A stretch of DNA of 64,000 bases from Desulfoferrobacter suflitae (GTDB taxonomy: Bacteria > Desulfobacterota > Syntrophobacteria > Syntrophobacterales > Syntrophobacteraceae): positions 1-64,000 of the forward strand of contig NZ_JAIBKA010000004.1 of the NCBI RefSeq assembly GCF_022603395.1, written 5' to 3'. Below, one piece after another: positions 26,201 to 34,769 of this stretch (within the stretch, counting starts at the first letter, position 1; every line of letters begins with the position of its first letter). The notes beneath the pieces were generated by a model that worked only from the letters and a program-made list of their open reading frames with translations, searched no databases and was not told where the DNA came from. A program made the translations under genes and the position numbers.

Positions 26201-27145
26201 ATGATTCATCGTCCCGGCTATCTGGAGCTTGCCCAAAAGGGAGTGCTTTGGGAGCGTGCCCGTGTGCTGGAAGATCTGCTCAACGCGTGCGCTTTGTGCC
26301 CGAGGCGCTGCAGGGTCAACCGCAACCAGGGGGAACTTGGCGCGTGCGGCGTAGATTTCAGGCCCAAAGTCGCCGCCATGACCATTCATCCCTGGGAGGA
26401 ACCCCCCATTTCCGGAACCGCAGGCTCCGGGGCCATCTTTTTTTCCGGCTGCACGCTGCAATGCCTCTTCTGCCAGAATTACCCCATCAGCCAAATGGGG
26501 GTCGGCCGCAGGGTGAGCGTGCAACATCTGGCCGAGGGGATGCTCAGGCTGCAACAGCGCGGGGCTCACAACCTTAACCTGGTCACCGCCACTCACCAGC
26601 TGCCCGCCGTGCTGAGCGCCCTTTGCCTGGCAGTGCCACGCGGGCTCCATCTGCCCATCGTGTACAACACCAGCGGGTATGAGCGCGGGGAAATTTTGCG
26701 GCTGCTCGAGGGGATCGTGGATATCTACCTGCCCGATGTCAAATATGACGATGCGGCGGCGGCGCAATTTTGCTCGGGCAGGGATGATTATGTGCACTAC
26801 AACCGGTCTGCGCTGGTGGAAATGTGGAGGCAGGTGGGCCCCTTGCAGATGGATAAACAGGGGGTTGGGGTGCGCGGCCTGCTGGTGCGTCACATGGTAT
26901 TGCCCAACAACCTGTCCGGAACCCGTGGCTGCCTCACTTTTCTGCATCGGCGGATGGGGCCGAACGTGTGGGTGAGCTTGATGAATCAATACTTTCCCGC
27001 GCACAAGGCGTTGTTCGTGCCGTTGCTGCAGCGCAAGGTGAGCTCGCAGGAATACCGGCAGGCGTTGGACATCCTGTTTGAACTGGGACTGGTAAACGGG
27101 TTTGTGCAGGAGTGCCCGACGAGCGACGCAGCCGAGGGCGCCTGA
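26201..27145 (+). CDS. Radical SAM protein of the PflA/PflX-like group
   Basis: 314 residues. The radical SAM motif SGCTLQCLFCQN gives CX3CX2C (C84, C88, C91). An N-terminal set C30, C33, C37 and C49 (NACALCPRRC, GACG) suggests a second metal or Fe-S site, as in the uncharacterised PflX-type homologues of pyruvate-formate-lyase activases. No glycyl radical enzyme gene is in the window, so its target is unknown. ATG 26201 is 20 bp after the BON gene. Anaerobic cytoplasmic enzyme, oxygen-sensitive by family. Confidence 0.85.
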   Translation: MIHRPGYLELAQKGVLWERARVLEDLLNACALCPRRCRVNRNQGELGACGVDFRPKVAAMTIHPWEEPPISGTAGSGAIFFSGCTLQCLFCQNYPISQMGVGRRVSVQHLAEGMLRLQQRGAHNLNLVTATHQLPAVLSALCLAVPRGLHLPIVYNTSGYERGEILRLLEGIVDIYLPDVKYDDAAAAQFCSGRDDYVHYNRSALVEMWRQVGPLQMDKQGVGVRGLLVRHMVLPNNLSGTRGCLTFLHRRMGPNVWVSLMNQYFPAHKALFVPLLQRKVSSQEYRQALDILFELGLVNGFVQECPTSDAAEGA

Positions 27146-27156
27146 GGTGCTGGATC

Positions 27157-27192
27157 AATTTGAAACGATTCATGAAATTTTGAAACATTTGT
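27157..27192 (-). promoter_or_regulatory. GTTTCA-type operator upstream of sigma-54 activator gene
   Basis: Read on the minus strand, TGTTTCAAAATTTCATGAAT continues to CGTTTCAAAT: two GTTTCA boxes 20 bp apart. The stretch at 32685-32730 holds TGTTTCAAATTT, then GAAGCGTTTG, with the same 20-bp box spacing, plus a further CGTTTCAATATG. This copy abuts the -35 box at 27194, so bound protein would likely repress. Binding by the activator at 27446 is inferred. Confidence 0.5.
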
Positions 27193-27193
27193 T

Positions 27194-27222
27194 TTGACAG
27201 CCTGCGGCACTTCTTCTAGACT
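27194..27222 (+). promoter_or_regulatory. Sigma-70-type promoter of the activator gene
   Basis: TTGACA (27194-27199), 17-bp spacer, TAGACT (27217-27222). The -35 is perfect and the -10 matches at four of six. A CGGCAC lies in the spacer but no proper -12 GC follows, so a sigma-54 promoter is not supported here. Confidence 0.6.
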
Positions 27223-27445
27223 CCCAAAACGGACGGCTGCCAGAGCGGCGCCGGCAGGCGGTCCGATGATGGGAAATTCCTCTCAAAGAGGTGTGGGTAA
27301 CCGGCGGTTCAAGGGAGAGGGAGTTCGCGGACAGGCTCCCGGGGCTGCGCCCGGCCTGCTGAGACGAACCCGCCGCCGGCCGGTGCTCTCGGTTAAGCCG
27401 CAGGTAACAGTAGCCGAACGAATAGGTGTTTCCTCCTGGTCATGC

Positions 27446-28858
<1,413 letters not shown>

Positions 28859-28952
28859 GGGAGGCGCCGGTTACCGGGAGAGCGCAAACGACAGTGGAAT
28901 GACGCTGGGGAAAGGCACATTGTGCAGATGAAGCAGCTGCAGGGCAGGTCGC

Positions 28953-29315
28953 ATGCCCAATAAGGTCCTGGTCACCCTTTACGGGAATGATGTGGCGCCG
29001 CGTTTCGATCTGGCCACCGAGGTGCTGATCGCCGCGGTGGACGACGCGGGAGCGGTGCACGAGGAAAAAACCATGGTTCTGCCCCAGGCGTCCGCTGAAA
29101 AGCTCTGCCATATGGTGCTCACCGAAGAGGTCAGGGCGGTCATTTGTGGAGGTATTGAACAGGAATATTACGACTATTTGACGTGGAAGCGCGTTGTTGT
29201 CATAGAATCGGTGGTGGGATCGTACCGCCGGGTTCTGGAGGAATTTGCACGGGGCCGGCTGAAAAGTGGGGACATCCTGTTTGACGCAACGGTAGAGGAA
29301 GCAAATGGCGGTTAA
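28953..29315 (+). CDS. NifX/dinitrogenase-cofactor-type small protein
   Basis: 120 residues, resembling the dinitrogenase iron-molybdenum cofactor-binding (NifX/NifB C-terminal) fold: KVLVTLYGNDVAPRFDLATEVLIAAV at the start and RAVICGGIEQEYYDYLTWKRVVVIESVVG later. No nif gene is near. Such orphan proteins bind or shuttle metal-sulfur clusters or act as regulators. Its last 11 bases overlap the start of the Cache kinase at 29305, so the two are translationally coupled. This suggests a sensing accessory protein rather than cofactor synthesis. ATG 28953 lacks a strong ribosome site. Confidence 0.75.
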   Translation: MPNKVLVTLYGNDVAPRFDLATEVLIAAVDDAGAVHEEKTMVLPQASAEKLCHMVLTEEVRAVICGGIEQEYYDYLTWKRVVVIESVVGSYRRVLEEFARGRLKSGDILFDATVEEANGG

Positions 29316-31026
29316 AAAATGGTTTAAGATGGCAAATCTTTTACACGTGCCGGAGGAAGGGGATGCCCATGCCCGCTACAATATCCTGCGGCGCAACATG
29401 ATCATCATCATGATTCTGGTGACGCTCATTCCACTTCTGTTGATGGCCTTTGTGAATTACCATCAGTATCGCACCGCATTGCGGGACGAAATTGTCAATC
29501 CCCTGCGCGTCCTGGTGAACAAGACCAAGCACTCGTTCGAGCTGTTCCTTGCGGAACGTCTTTCTACGGTGAGCTTCATTGCTTCGGCCTATTCGTATCA
29601 GGAACTCGCCGATGAGAACACGCTCAACCGTATTTTTCAGGTGATGAAGCGCGAGTTTGGCGGCTTTGTCGACCTTGGACTGATTGATTCCAATGGGATT
29701 CAGGTGAGTTATGTCGGCCCCTACGATCTCAAAGGAAAGGATTACGCCGAACAGAGCTGGTTTCATGAGGTGCAGGTGCGGGGCAGTTATATCAGCGACG
29801 TATTCATGGGTTACCGCAAATTTCCGCACATCGTCATGGCCGTTCAGCATCGCAGCCTGACCGGCCAGACCTGGATTTTACGGGCCACCGTCAATACGGA
29901 AAAATTCGATGATCTGATCGCATCCATGGGGCTCGACCCGGAAAGCGACGCGTTTGTGCTCAACCGCAGCGGGGTTTTCCAGACGCCTTCCCGGTTTTAT
30001 GGCGGCGTCCTCGAACAATTTCCTCCTCCCCTGCCTCCGGTCAGCTACGAAGCCAACGTGATCGAGGACAAGGGACCGCGAGGGCGGGACGTGTTCCTGG
30101 CCTATGCCTATTTTGTGCATCCGGCCTACATTCTGGTTGTGGTCAAACCCAAGGCCGAGGTGCTCAAGACCTGGTATACGCTCAAGAGCGAACTGGCTAT
30201 CCTGCTGGCGGTGAGCAGCGGCATCATCATCCTGGTGGTGTACAGGATTGCCGGTATTTTGGTGCGACGCATCCGGGAATCCGATGAAAAACGCGAGGCG
30301 GCCTTCAACGAGATGCAGCAGACTCACAAGCTTTCTTCCATCGGCCGACTGGCGGCGGGGGTGGCGCACGAAATCAACAATCCGATGGCCATTGTCAATG
30401 AAAAGGCCGGATTGATGAAGGACTTGATCGAATACAAGGAGAACTTTCCGGACAAGGAAAAGTTCCTTTCACTGGTCAATGTGATCCTGCAGTCAGTGCA
30501 GCGCTGCCGTTCCATCACCCATCGGTTGCTGGGCTTTGCCCGCCGCATGGAAATCCAGATTGAGGTGCTGGATCTCAATGAAGTGGTCAAGGAGACCCTC
30601 ACCTTTCTGGAAAAAGAGGCCCTTTACCGGAACCTGGATTTGCGCCTCAACCTGGCGCCAGATCTCCCTCGAATCGCCTCGGATCGAGGGCAGTTGCAGC
30701 AAGTCTTTTTGAATTTTCTGAACAATGCCTTTGCTGCCGTGGAAGACGGCGGCATGGTGGCCATCACTACGTGGGAGCAGGATCTGGATACCGTGGGCGT
30801 TTCCATCACGGACAATGGGGTCGGCATGTCGGAGGAAACCTTGAAGCATATCTTCGAGCCCTTTTTCACCACCAAGAAGGACAAGGGTACCGGGCTTGGT
30901 CTACCCATCACCTATGGGATCATAAAGAAGCTTGGCGGCGAAATTGAAGTGCAGAGCAAGGAGGGGCAGGGGACAACCATGACCGTATATTTGCCGAAGA
31001 AGCCCAAAGAAGGCCTGGGAGGGTAG
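29305..31026 (+). CDS. Cache-domain sensor histidine kinase
   Basis: 573 residues. TM1 at about 32-52, extracytoplasmic Cache-like domain 55-290, TM2 about 295-318, HisKA RLAAGVAHEINNP with H355, and a full HATPase (NFLNNAFAAVED, DNGVGMS, FEPFFTTKKDKGTGLGLP). The sensor part is similar to the kinases at 692 and 36870 (SYISDVFMGYRKFPHIVMAV). ATG 29305 follows GAGGAAG and overlaps the NifX-like gene. A lone receiver starts two bases after its stop. Ligand unknown; context with an SLC13 carrier suggests a dicarboxylate or sulfate-type anion, by inference only. Confidence 0.92.
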   Translation: MAVKKWFKMANLLHVPEEGDAHARYNILRRNMIIIMILVTLIPLLLMAFVNYHQYRTALRDEIVNPLRVLVNKTKHSFELFLAERLSTVSFIASAYSYQELADENTLNRIFQVMKREFGGFVDLGLIDSNGIQVSYVGPYDLKGKDYAEQSWFHEVQVRGSYISDVFMGYRKFPHIVMAVQHRSLTGQTWILRATVNTEKFDDLIASMGLDPESDAFVLNRSGVFQTPSRFYGGVLEQFPPPLPPVSYEANVIEDKGPRGRDVFLAYAYFVHPAYILVVVKPKAEVLKTWYTLKSELAILLAVSSGIIILVVYRIAGILVRRIRESDEKREAAFNEMQQTHKLSSIGRLAAGVAHEINNPMAIVNEKAGLMKDLIEYKENFPDKEKFLSLVNVILQSVQRCRSITHRLLGFARRMEIQIEVLDLNEVVKETLTFLEKEALYRNLDLRLNLAPDLPRIASDRGQLQQVFLNFLNNAFAAVEDGGMVAITTWEQDLDTVGVSITDNGVGMSEETLKHIFEPFFTTKKDKGTGLGLPITYGIIKKLGGEIEVQSKEGQGTTMTVYLPKKPKEGLGG

Positions 31027-31027
31027 C

Positions 31028-31396
31028 ATGCAGGACTGGAACGTGATCCTGGTGGATGATGAAGAAGAGTTTGTGTCAACTCTCGCTGAGCGGCTTCGGT
31101 TGCGTGGAATTCCCGTGCGCGTGACAACCGACGGGGAGGAGGCGCTGCGCATGATGGAAACGGATCCTCCCCAGGTGGTCGTCCTGGATGTCCTCATGCC
31201 GGGACTTGGCGGGCTTGAAGTTTTGAAGCGGATCCAGGCGGACTATCCTGAAGTCAAGGTGATTCTTCTGACCGGCCAGGGTTCCACCTGGGACGGGATT
31301 CAGGGAATGCGCATGGGCGTTTTCGATTACCTGATGAAACCACTGAACATAGACGATTTGATAGGTAAAATCCGCGAGGCCGTCGGTGGCGGTTGA
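31028..31396 (+). CDS. Stand-alone receiver domain protein
   Basis: 122 residues; VILVDDEEEF pocket, D54 in VVVLDVLMPGLGG, Thr in ILLTGQGS and Lys in DYLMKPLNIDDL all present. No output domain. ATG 31028 is immediately after the kinase stop. Likely direct phospho-partner of the kinase at 29305 and possible donor to, or acceptor from, the degenerate kinase-like protein that follows. Confidence 0.9.
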   Translation: MQDWNVILVDDEEEFVSTLAERLRLRGIPVRVTTDGEEALRMMETDPPQVVVLDVLMPGLGGLEVLKRIQADYPEVKVILLTGQGSTWDGIQGMRMGVFDYLMKPLNIDDLIGKIREAVGGG

Positions 31397-31490
31397 TCGA
31401 GTCTGGAGGGCAAGCGTTGAACCGCTTTTGGGCGACCTGGACGGTGAACAGGGCGGCTGCCCGGCACCTTTTTTCGAACGGGAGCAGAAA

Positions 31491-32171
31491 ATGAACCAAA
31501 CCACCGCAAGAGAACTGGCCTTTTTCGGCAGAATCACCGCTGGGTTTACCCACGAAATCAAGAACATTCTGGCCATCATCAAAGAGTCTTCAGGGCTCAT
31601 GGAGGATCTGCTGTCCCTCACGAAGGACGAGCCGTTTCCCCACTGGGAGCGCTTTTCGCATCGTGTTGAGGTCATCAAGCAGCAGGTGCAGCGCGGCGTG
31701 GAACTGGCAACCCATCTCAATCGCTTCGCCCACAGCCCGGATGAGCCCGTCAGCCCTATCGATCTCAATGATCTGACCGATCAGCTGGTACGACTCTCGG
31801 AGCGTTTCGCCCGCCTGAAAGAAGTGGGTCTCACGCGGAGCGGATCGAATGCTTCGATCGTCCTGGTCACCTCGCCGGTGGCATTGCAGATGACGGTTTT
31901 TCTTTTGCTGGAAAGCTGTTGGAATCAGATGCCGGCCGGCAGTGCAATGGAGCTGCGGGCCGAGTGGCGGGAGCGGCATCCCTGCCTGCTCGTTCGGATG
32001 ACTGTGCCGGTCGATGATCTGGGCGCGGTCAAGCAGCACATTGCGACTTCGGAAGGCTTTACGGTGGCCCGGCAGTCGGCGCATGAGCTGGGAGGCCAAA
32101 TGCTTGACGACATTCCGGACGGCTTTGCTCTGTTGTTTACCGAGACCCGTGTGGATCAGCAGGCGGGCTGA
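31491..32171 (+). CDS. Degenerate histidine-kinase-like protein (HisKA kept, ATPase lost)
   Basis: 226 residues. The N-terminus is a HisKA helix pair with FFGRITAGFTHEIKNILAII (His at 21). The following region occupies the place of HATPase but lacks the N box Asn, the DxGxG G1 box and the GxGLGL G2 box (LLLESCWNQMPAG replaces the N box). It therefore probably cannot bind ATP and may be a His phosphotransfer or dimerisation scaffold, reminiscent of Spo0B. ATG 31491 follows GGGAG; GTG 31386, overlapping the previous receiver, would add 35 residues of low-complexity lead. It sits between two lone receivers, fitting a phosphorelay intermediate. Inference from missing motifs. Confidence 0.75.
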   Translation: MNQTTARELAFFGRITAGFTHEIKNILAIIKESSGLMEDLLSLTKDEPFPHWERFSHRVEVIKQQVQRGVELATHLNRFAHSPDEPVSPIDLNDLTDQLVRLSERFARLKEVGLTRSGSNASIVLVTSPVALQMTVFLLLESCWNQMPAGSAMELRAEWRERHPCLLVRMTVPVDDLGAVKQHIATSEGFTVARQSAHELGGQMLDDIPDGFALLFTETRVDQQAG

Positions 32172-32201
32172 CTTTTTAGACACCCGGCGGGAGTGGGCGC
32201 G

Positions 32202-32576
32202 ATGGAACCATGCAAAGTTTTGTTGGTTGACGACGAGGTGGAATTTGTACTTGCTCTCGCAGAAAGGTTAACCATAAGAGGCCTGCATACGCAGGTGGCA
32301 CACAACGGGGAACAGGCCCTGTTTGTGCTGCAGGATTATGCACCCGATGCCGTCCTGCTCGACCTCAAGATGCCCGGAATGGACGGGTTGGAAGTGTTGC
32401 GCCGCGTAAAAAAAATAAACCCGCAGGTCAAGGTGGTCATCCTCACCGGACACGGTTCCGAACAGGATGCCGAGATTGCTCAGCGACTGGGTGCTTCCGG
32501 CTATCTGCAAAAGCCCGCCGACATTGGCGTGATTGTGGATACGATCAAGCGCGCGTGCTCGGGCTTTGCCGACTGA
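32202..32576 (+). CDS. Stand-alone receiver domain protein
   Basis: 124 residues; KVLLVDDEVEF pocket, D54 in VLLDLKMPGMDG, Thr in VILTGHGSE and Lys in YLQKPADIG present. No output domain. ATG 32202 is preceded at a distance by GGGAG; GTG 32193 three codons upstream is an alternative. Directly downstream of the degenerate kinase at 31491, so a likely acceptor or donor in the relay. A GC-rich hairpin (GAGCGCC/GGGCGCTC) lies after the stop. Confidence 0.88.
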   Translation: MEPCKVLLVDDEVEFVLALAERLTIRGLHTQVAHNGEQALFVLQDYAPDAVLLDLKMPGMDGLEVLRRVKKINPQVKVVILTGHGSEQDAEIAQRLGASGYLQKPADIGVIVDTIKRACSGFAD

Positions 32577-32684
32577 ACGGGGAGCGCCGCTTGGCCGCTT
32601 GCCCTGTAGGGCGCTCTGCTGTGCGCGGCAGAGGGTTTGCAGGGGGTTCCCGAGGGGGTCTGCCGGCACCCTTATGTGGCAATA

Positions 32685-32730
32685 TGTTTCAAATTTAAAC
32701 GAAGCGTTTGTGCCAAAACGTTTCAATATG
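32685..32730 (+). promoter_or_regulatory. GTTTCA-type operator, putative enhancer site for the sigma-54 promoter at 32795
   Basis: TGTTTCAAATTT at 32685, CGTTTG at 32704, CGTTTCAATATG at 32719. The first two boxes are 20 bp apart, as at 27157-27192. The centre is about 90-110 bp before the sigma-54 promoter, a normal enhancer distance. Confidence 0.5.
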
Positions 32731-32794
32731 TATTGCAAAGCCTGTCATTCTCCCACCTTCATATATAATTTAGCGTAATCGTTATAAAAATAAT

Positions 32795-32810
32795 CTGGCA
32801 TGGAACTTGC
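32795..32810 (+). promoter_or_regulatory. Sigma-54 promoter
   Basis: CTGGCATGGAACTTGC, GG and GC 10 bp apart. It lies 88 bp before the ATG at 32899. An in-frame ATG at 32800 falls inside this element and is therefore not taken as the start. No TTTACA palindrome is present upstream, unlike the other three sigma-54 promoters. Confidence 0.8.
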
Positions 32811-32898
32811 CGTGATCTCTGCCGGGGTTGCACACGGGCGGCCGTCGGCTGCGTCGGCCGTAACCACGGCGCCGAAATTTTTTCCTTTGAGTCGAACT

Positions 32899-33414
32899 AT
32901 GCCCATACGCGTGTTGCTCATAGATACCGATGAGAATTTCTGCCAGAATCTGTCGCAGCGCCTGCTGATGGAAAAGTACAAGGTGCTGGTCACGGCGGAT
33001 GTGGCGGAAGCCAAGAAAATAGTCCAAAGGGAAAAAATTGATGTAGTATTGTTGGGGTTGAAGGGGTTGCGGCAGCGGGGCCTGGCGTTGCTCGCCAACA
33101 TCAAAAAGATGCGGCCCGCCACCGAGGTGATCTTGATGCTGCCCGACGGACACCTTGCCCTTTCCATTGAGGGCATGCGATTGGGGGCCTTTGATGATTT
33201 GTTGATGCCGTTTGACATCGAAACTCTGCTGAGCAGAATCACCGCCGCCTATCACCACGGGCAGGCACAAAAGCGCATCAGGCGCGGGCCCCTCGACAAA
33301 CAGCACAACAGGGTCCTCGATTACGCCAAGGGCGGGCGTTGCGGCCTCGATCAACTGCGCCGGGGGGAAGGCGCCTCCCCCGGTCCGGGCGATTCTGAAG
33401 AGAAGGAAGGGTAG
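32899..33414 (+). CDS. Pseudo-receiver protein lacking phosphorylation residues
   Basis: 171 residues: a CheY-like fold without its chemistry. Aligned with the receiver at 33556, position 53 (phospho-Asp) is Gly (VVLLGLKG), position 81 (Thr) is Leu (VILMLPD), position 103 (Lys) is Met (DDLLMPFDI), and one of the acidic pair is Thr (LIDTDE). Fold-determining hydrophobics are kept (LGAFDDLLMP). The 50-residue C-terminal tail is rich in Arg, Gly and acidic residues and matches no known effector. It has its own sigma-54 promoter at 32795. Start ATG 32899 gives the standard receiver N-terminus MPIRVLLID. It may titrate a kinase or bind a partner constitutively; this is inferred. Confidence 0.85.
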   Translation: MPIRVLLIDTDENFCQNLSQRLLMEKYKVLVTADVAEAKKIVQREKIDVVLLGLKGLRQRGLALLANIKKMRPATEVILMLPDGHLALSIEGMRLGAFDDLLMPFDIETLLSRITAAYHHGQAQKRIRRGPLDKQHNRVLDYAKGGRCGLDQLRRGEGASPGPGDSEEKEG

Positions 33415-33555
33415 CCACCAGGCGGGATCTGATGACGTCGTCCGGCCGGCAGGCTGCGCCTGGGGCAGTGCAATTTTGCAACACGGAAAAAGGGAAGCAG
33501 TAGTTGACAGATTCAATCGAAAACCGGGGGCCGAGTCGAGCGAGGAGGCATTGGA

Positions 33556-33987
33556 ATGAAAATCAGAGTGTTGTTGGTCGATGATGAGAAAGAATTTGTG
33601 GAAGTTTTGGCGGAGAGGCTGGAGACAAGAGACTTTGCGGTGAGCATGGCGTTCAGTGGTGATGAAGCGCTGCAGGTCATTGCTCAGCAGGAAATCGATG
33701 TGGTTGTTCTGGATGTCCTGATGCCGGGCAAGGACGGCATCGACACGCTGCGTGAGATCAAGCAGCAGAAGCCCATCTTGGAGGTCATCATGCTCACCGG
33801 CAACGCCACGGTGGAATCGGCGGTCGAAGGGCTCAAGCTCGGCGCTTTCGATTACCTCATGAAACCCACCGAGACCAAGGATCTGGTGGCAAAGATTGTC
33901 AAGGCATACAAGCGCAAGGCGGAGCAGGAGGAGCGCATCCGCAATGCGGAAATCGAGCGTATTATGCTGACCAAAGGGTGGGGCTAG
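33556..33987 (+). CDS. Stand-alone receiver domain protein
   Basis: 143 residues with all key residues: VLLVDDEKEF, D53 in VVLDVLMPGKDG, T81 in IMLTGNATVE, K103 in DYLMKPTETKDL. C-terminal Arg/Lys/Glu helix, no effector domain. ATG 33556 follows GAGGAGG. It probably shares the sigma-54 transcript of the pseudo-receiver 140 bp upstream and is its closest intact relative in the window by position of residues. A CBS protein follows after 143 bp. Confidence 0.9.
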   Translation: MKIRVLLVDDEKEFVEVLAERLETRDFAVSMAFSGDEALQVIAQQEIDVVVLDVLMPGKDGIDTLREIKQQKPILEVIMLTGNATVESAVEGLKLGAFDYLMKPTETKDLVAKIVKAYKRKAEQEERIRNAEIERIMLTKGWG

Positions 33988-34130
33988 CGAATCCTGGAAA
34001 ACTCGCAGCAGGGGTTGACAATCGGGGCGACGCGTGGGGATGGGGTTCGGGGCCTCGTTTTTTGGCTTTGACCTTGTGAGACCATTCACACGGCCCAGCG
34101 GACGGACACTGAGTCAGAGAAGGGAGATAC

Positions 34131-34691
34131 ATGAAATCGATTATGGTCAAGGAGTTGATGGTGCCTCTCAGCGAGTACGCAACGGTCGCTGAGGAAGCCA
34201 GTTTATATGAAGCGGTGGTGGCGTTGGAGGTGGCACAGGAAAAATTCGACAAGTCCGCCGAGAGGGACAAGCATCGGGCCGTATTGGTGTTTGACAAGGA
34301 TCAGCAAATCATTGGCAAGGTCAGCCAGTTGGACGTGCTGCGCAGCCTCGAGCCAAAATACGAAGAAATGGGGGACATGAAGGCGATTTCACGCTTCGGC
34401 TGGAGCGCCGATTTCGTCAAGTCGATGCTGAGCAACTACGGGCTTTGGGAAAAACCGCTGCAGGATATCTGCAAGAAGGCGGCTCAAAAAAAAGTGAAAG
34501 ACCTCATGGTCACCTACAGCGAGGGGGAATATGTGGCGGAAAATGCCACCCTGGATGAGGCGATTCATCTTCTGGTCATGGGCAATCATCAGTCTCTGCT
34601 GGTGACCCGCGATAAGTCCATCATTGGCATTCTCAGATTGACCGATGTTTTCCGGGAAGTGTGCGGGATGATCAAGGCGTGTGCCCTCTAG
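34131..34691 (+). CDS. CBS-domain pair protein
   Basis: 186 residues consisting of two CBS repeats: MVKELMVPLSEYATVAEEASLYEAV with RAVLVFDKDQQIIGKVSQLDVL, and KVKDLMVTYSEGEYVAENATLDEAI with SLLVTRDKSIIGILRLTDVF. CBS pairs bind adenosine nucleotides. No fused enzyme or channel. ATG 34131 follows AAGGGAGAT. It lies between receiver genes and the SLC13 carrier, so it may gate the carrier or report energy charge; inferred. A partial sigma-54-like element is seen upstream at 34062-34077 but its -12 reads GT. Confidence 0.87.
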   Translation: MKSIMVKELMVPLSEYATVAEEASLYEAVVALEVAQEKFDKSAERDKHRAVLVFDKDQQIIGKVSQLDVLRSLEPKYEEMGDMKAISRFGWSADFVKSMLSNYGLWEKPLQDICKKAAQKKVKDLMVTYSEGEYVAENATLDEAIHLLVMGNHQSLLVTRDKSIIGILRLTDVFREVCGMIKACAL

Positions 34692-34769
34692 CGGTTCTAT
34701 GATGGGAAATCGTTTGAGCAGCAAAACGAATGAGAAAATCAAGATGATTACAATCCTAAGGAGCATTTT

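Noticed and set aside
27205-27219. CGGCAC half-site ahead of the sigma-54 activator gene
   Set aside because: No GC at the -12 position; the overlapping TTGACA-N17-TAGACT explains the region better.
32800-32898. N-terminal extension of the pseudo-receiver from ATG 32800
   Set aside because: This ATG lies inside the sigma-54 promoter element, and the extra 33 residues are not part of a receiver fold.
34062-34077. Sigma-54-like element TTGGCTTTGACCTTGT before the CBS gene
   Set aside because: The -24 half lacks the CAC extension and the -12 reads GT; too weak to call.
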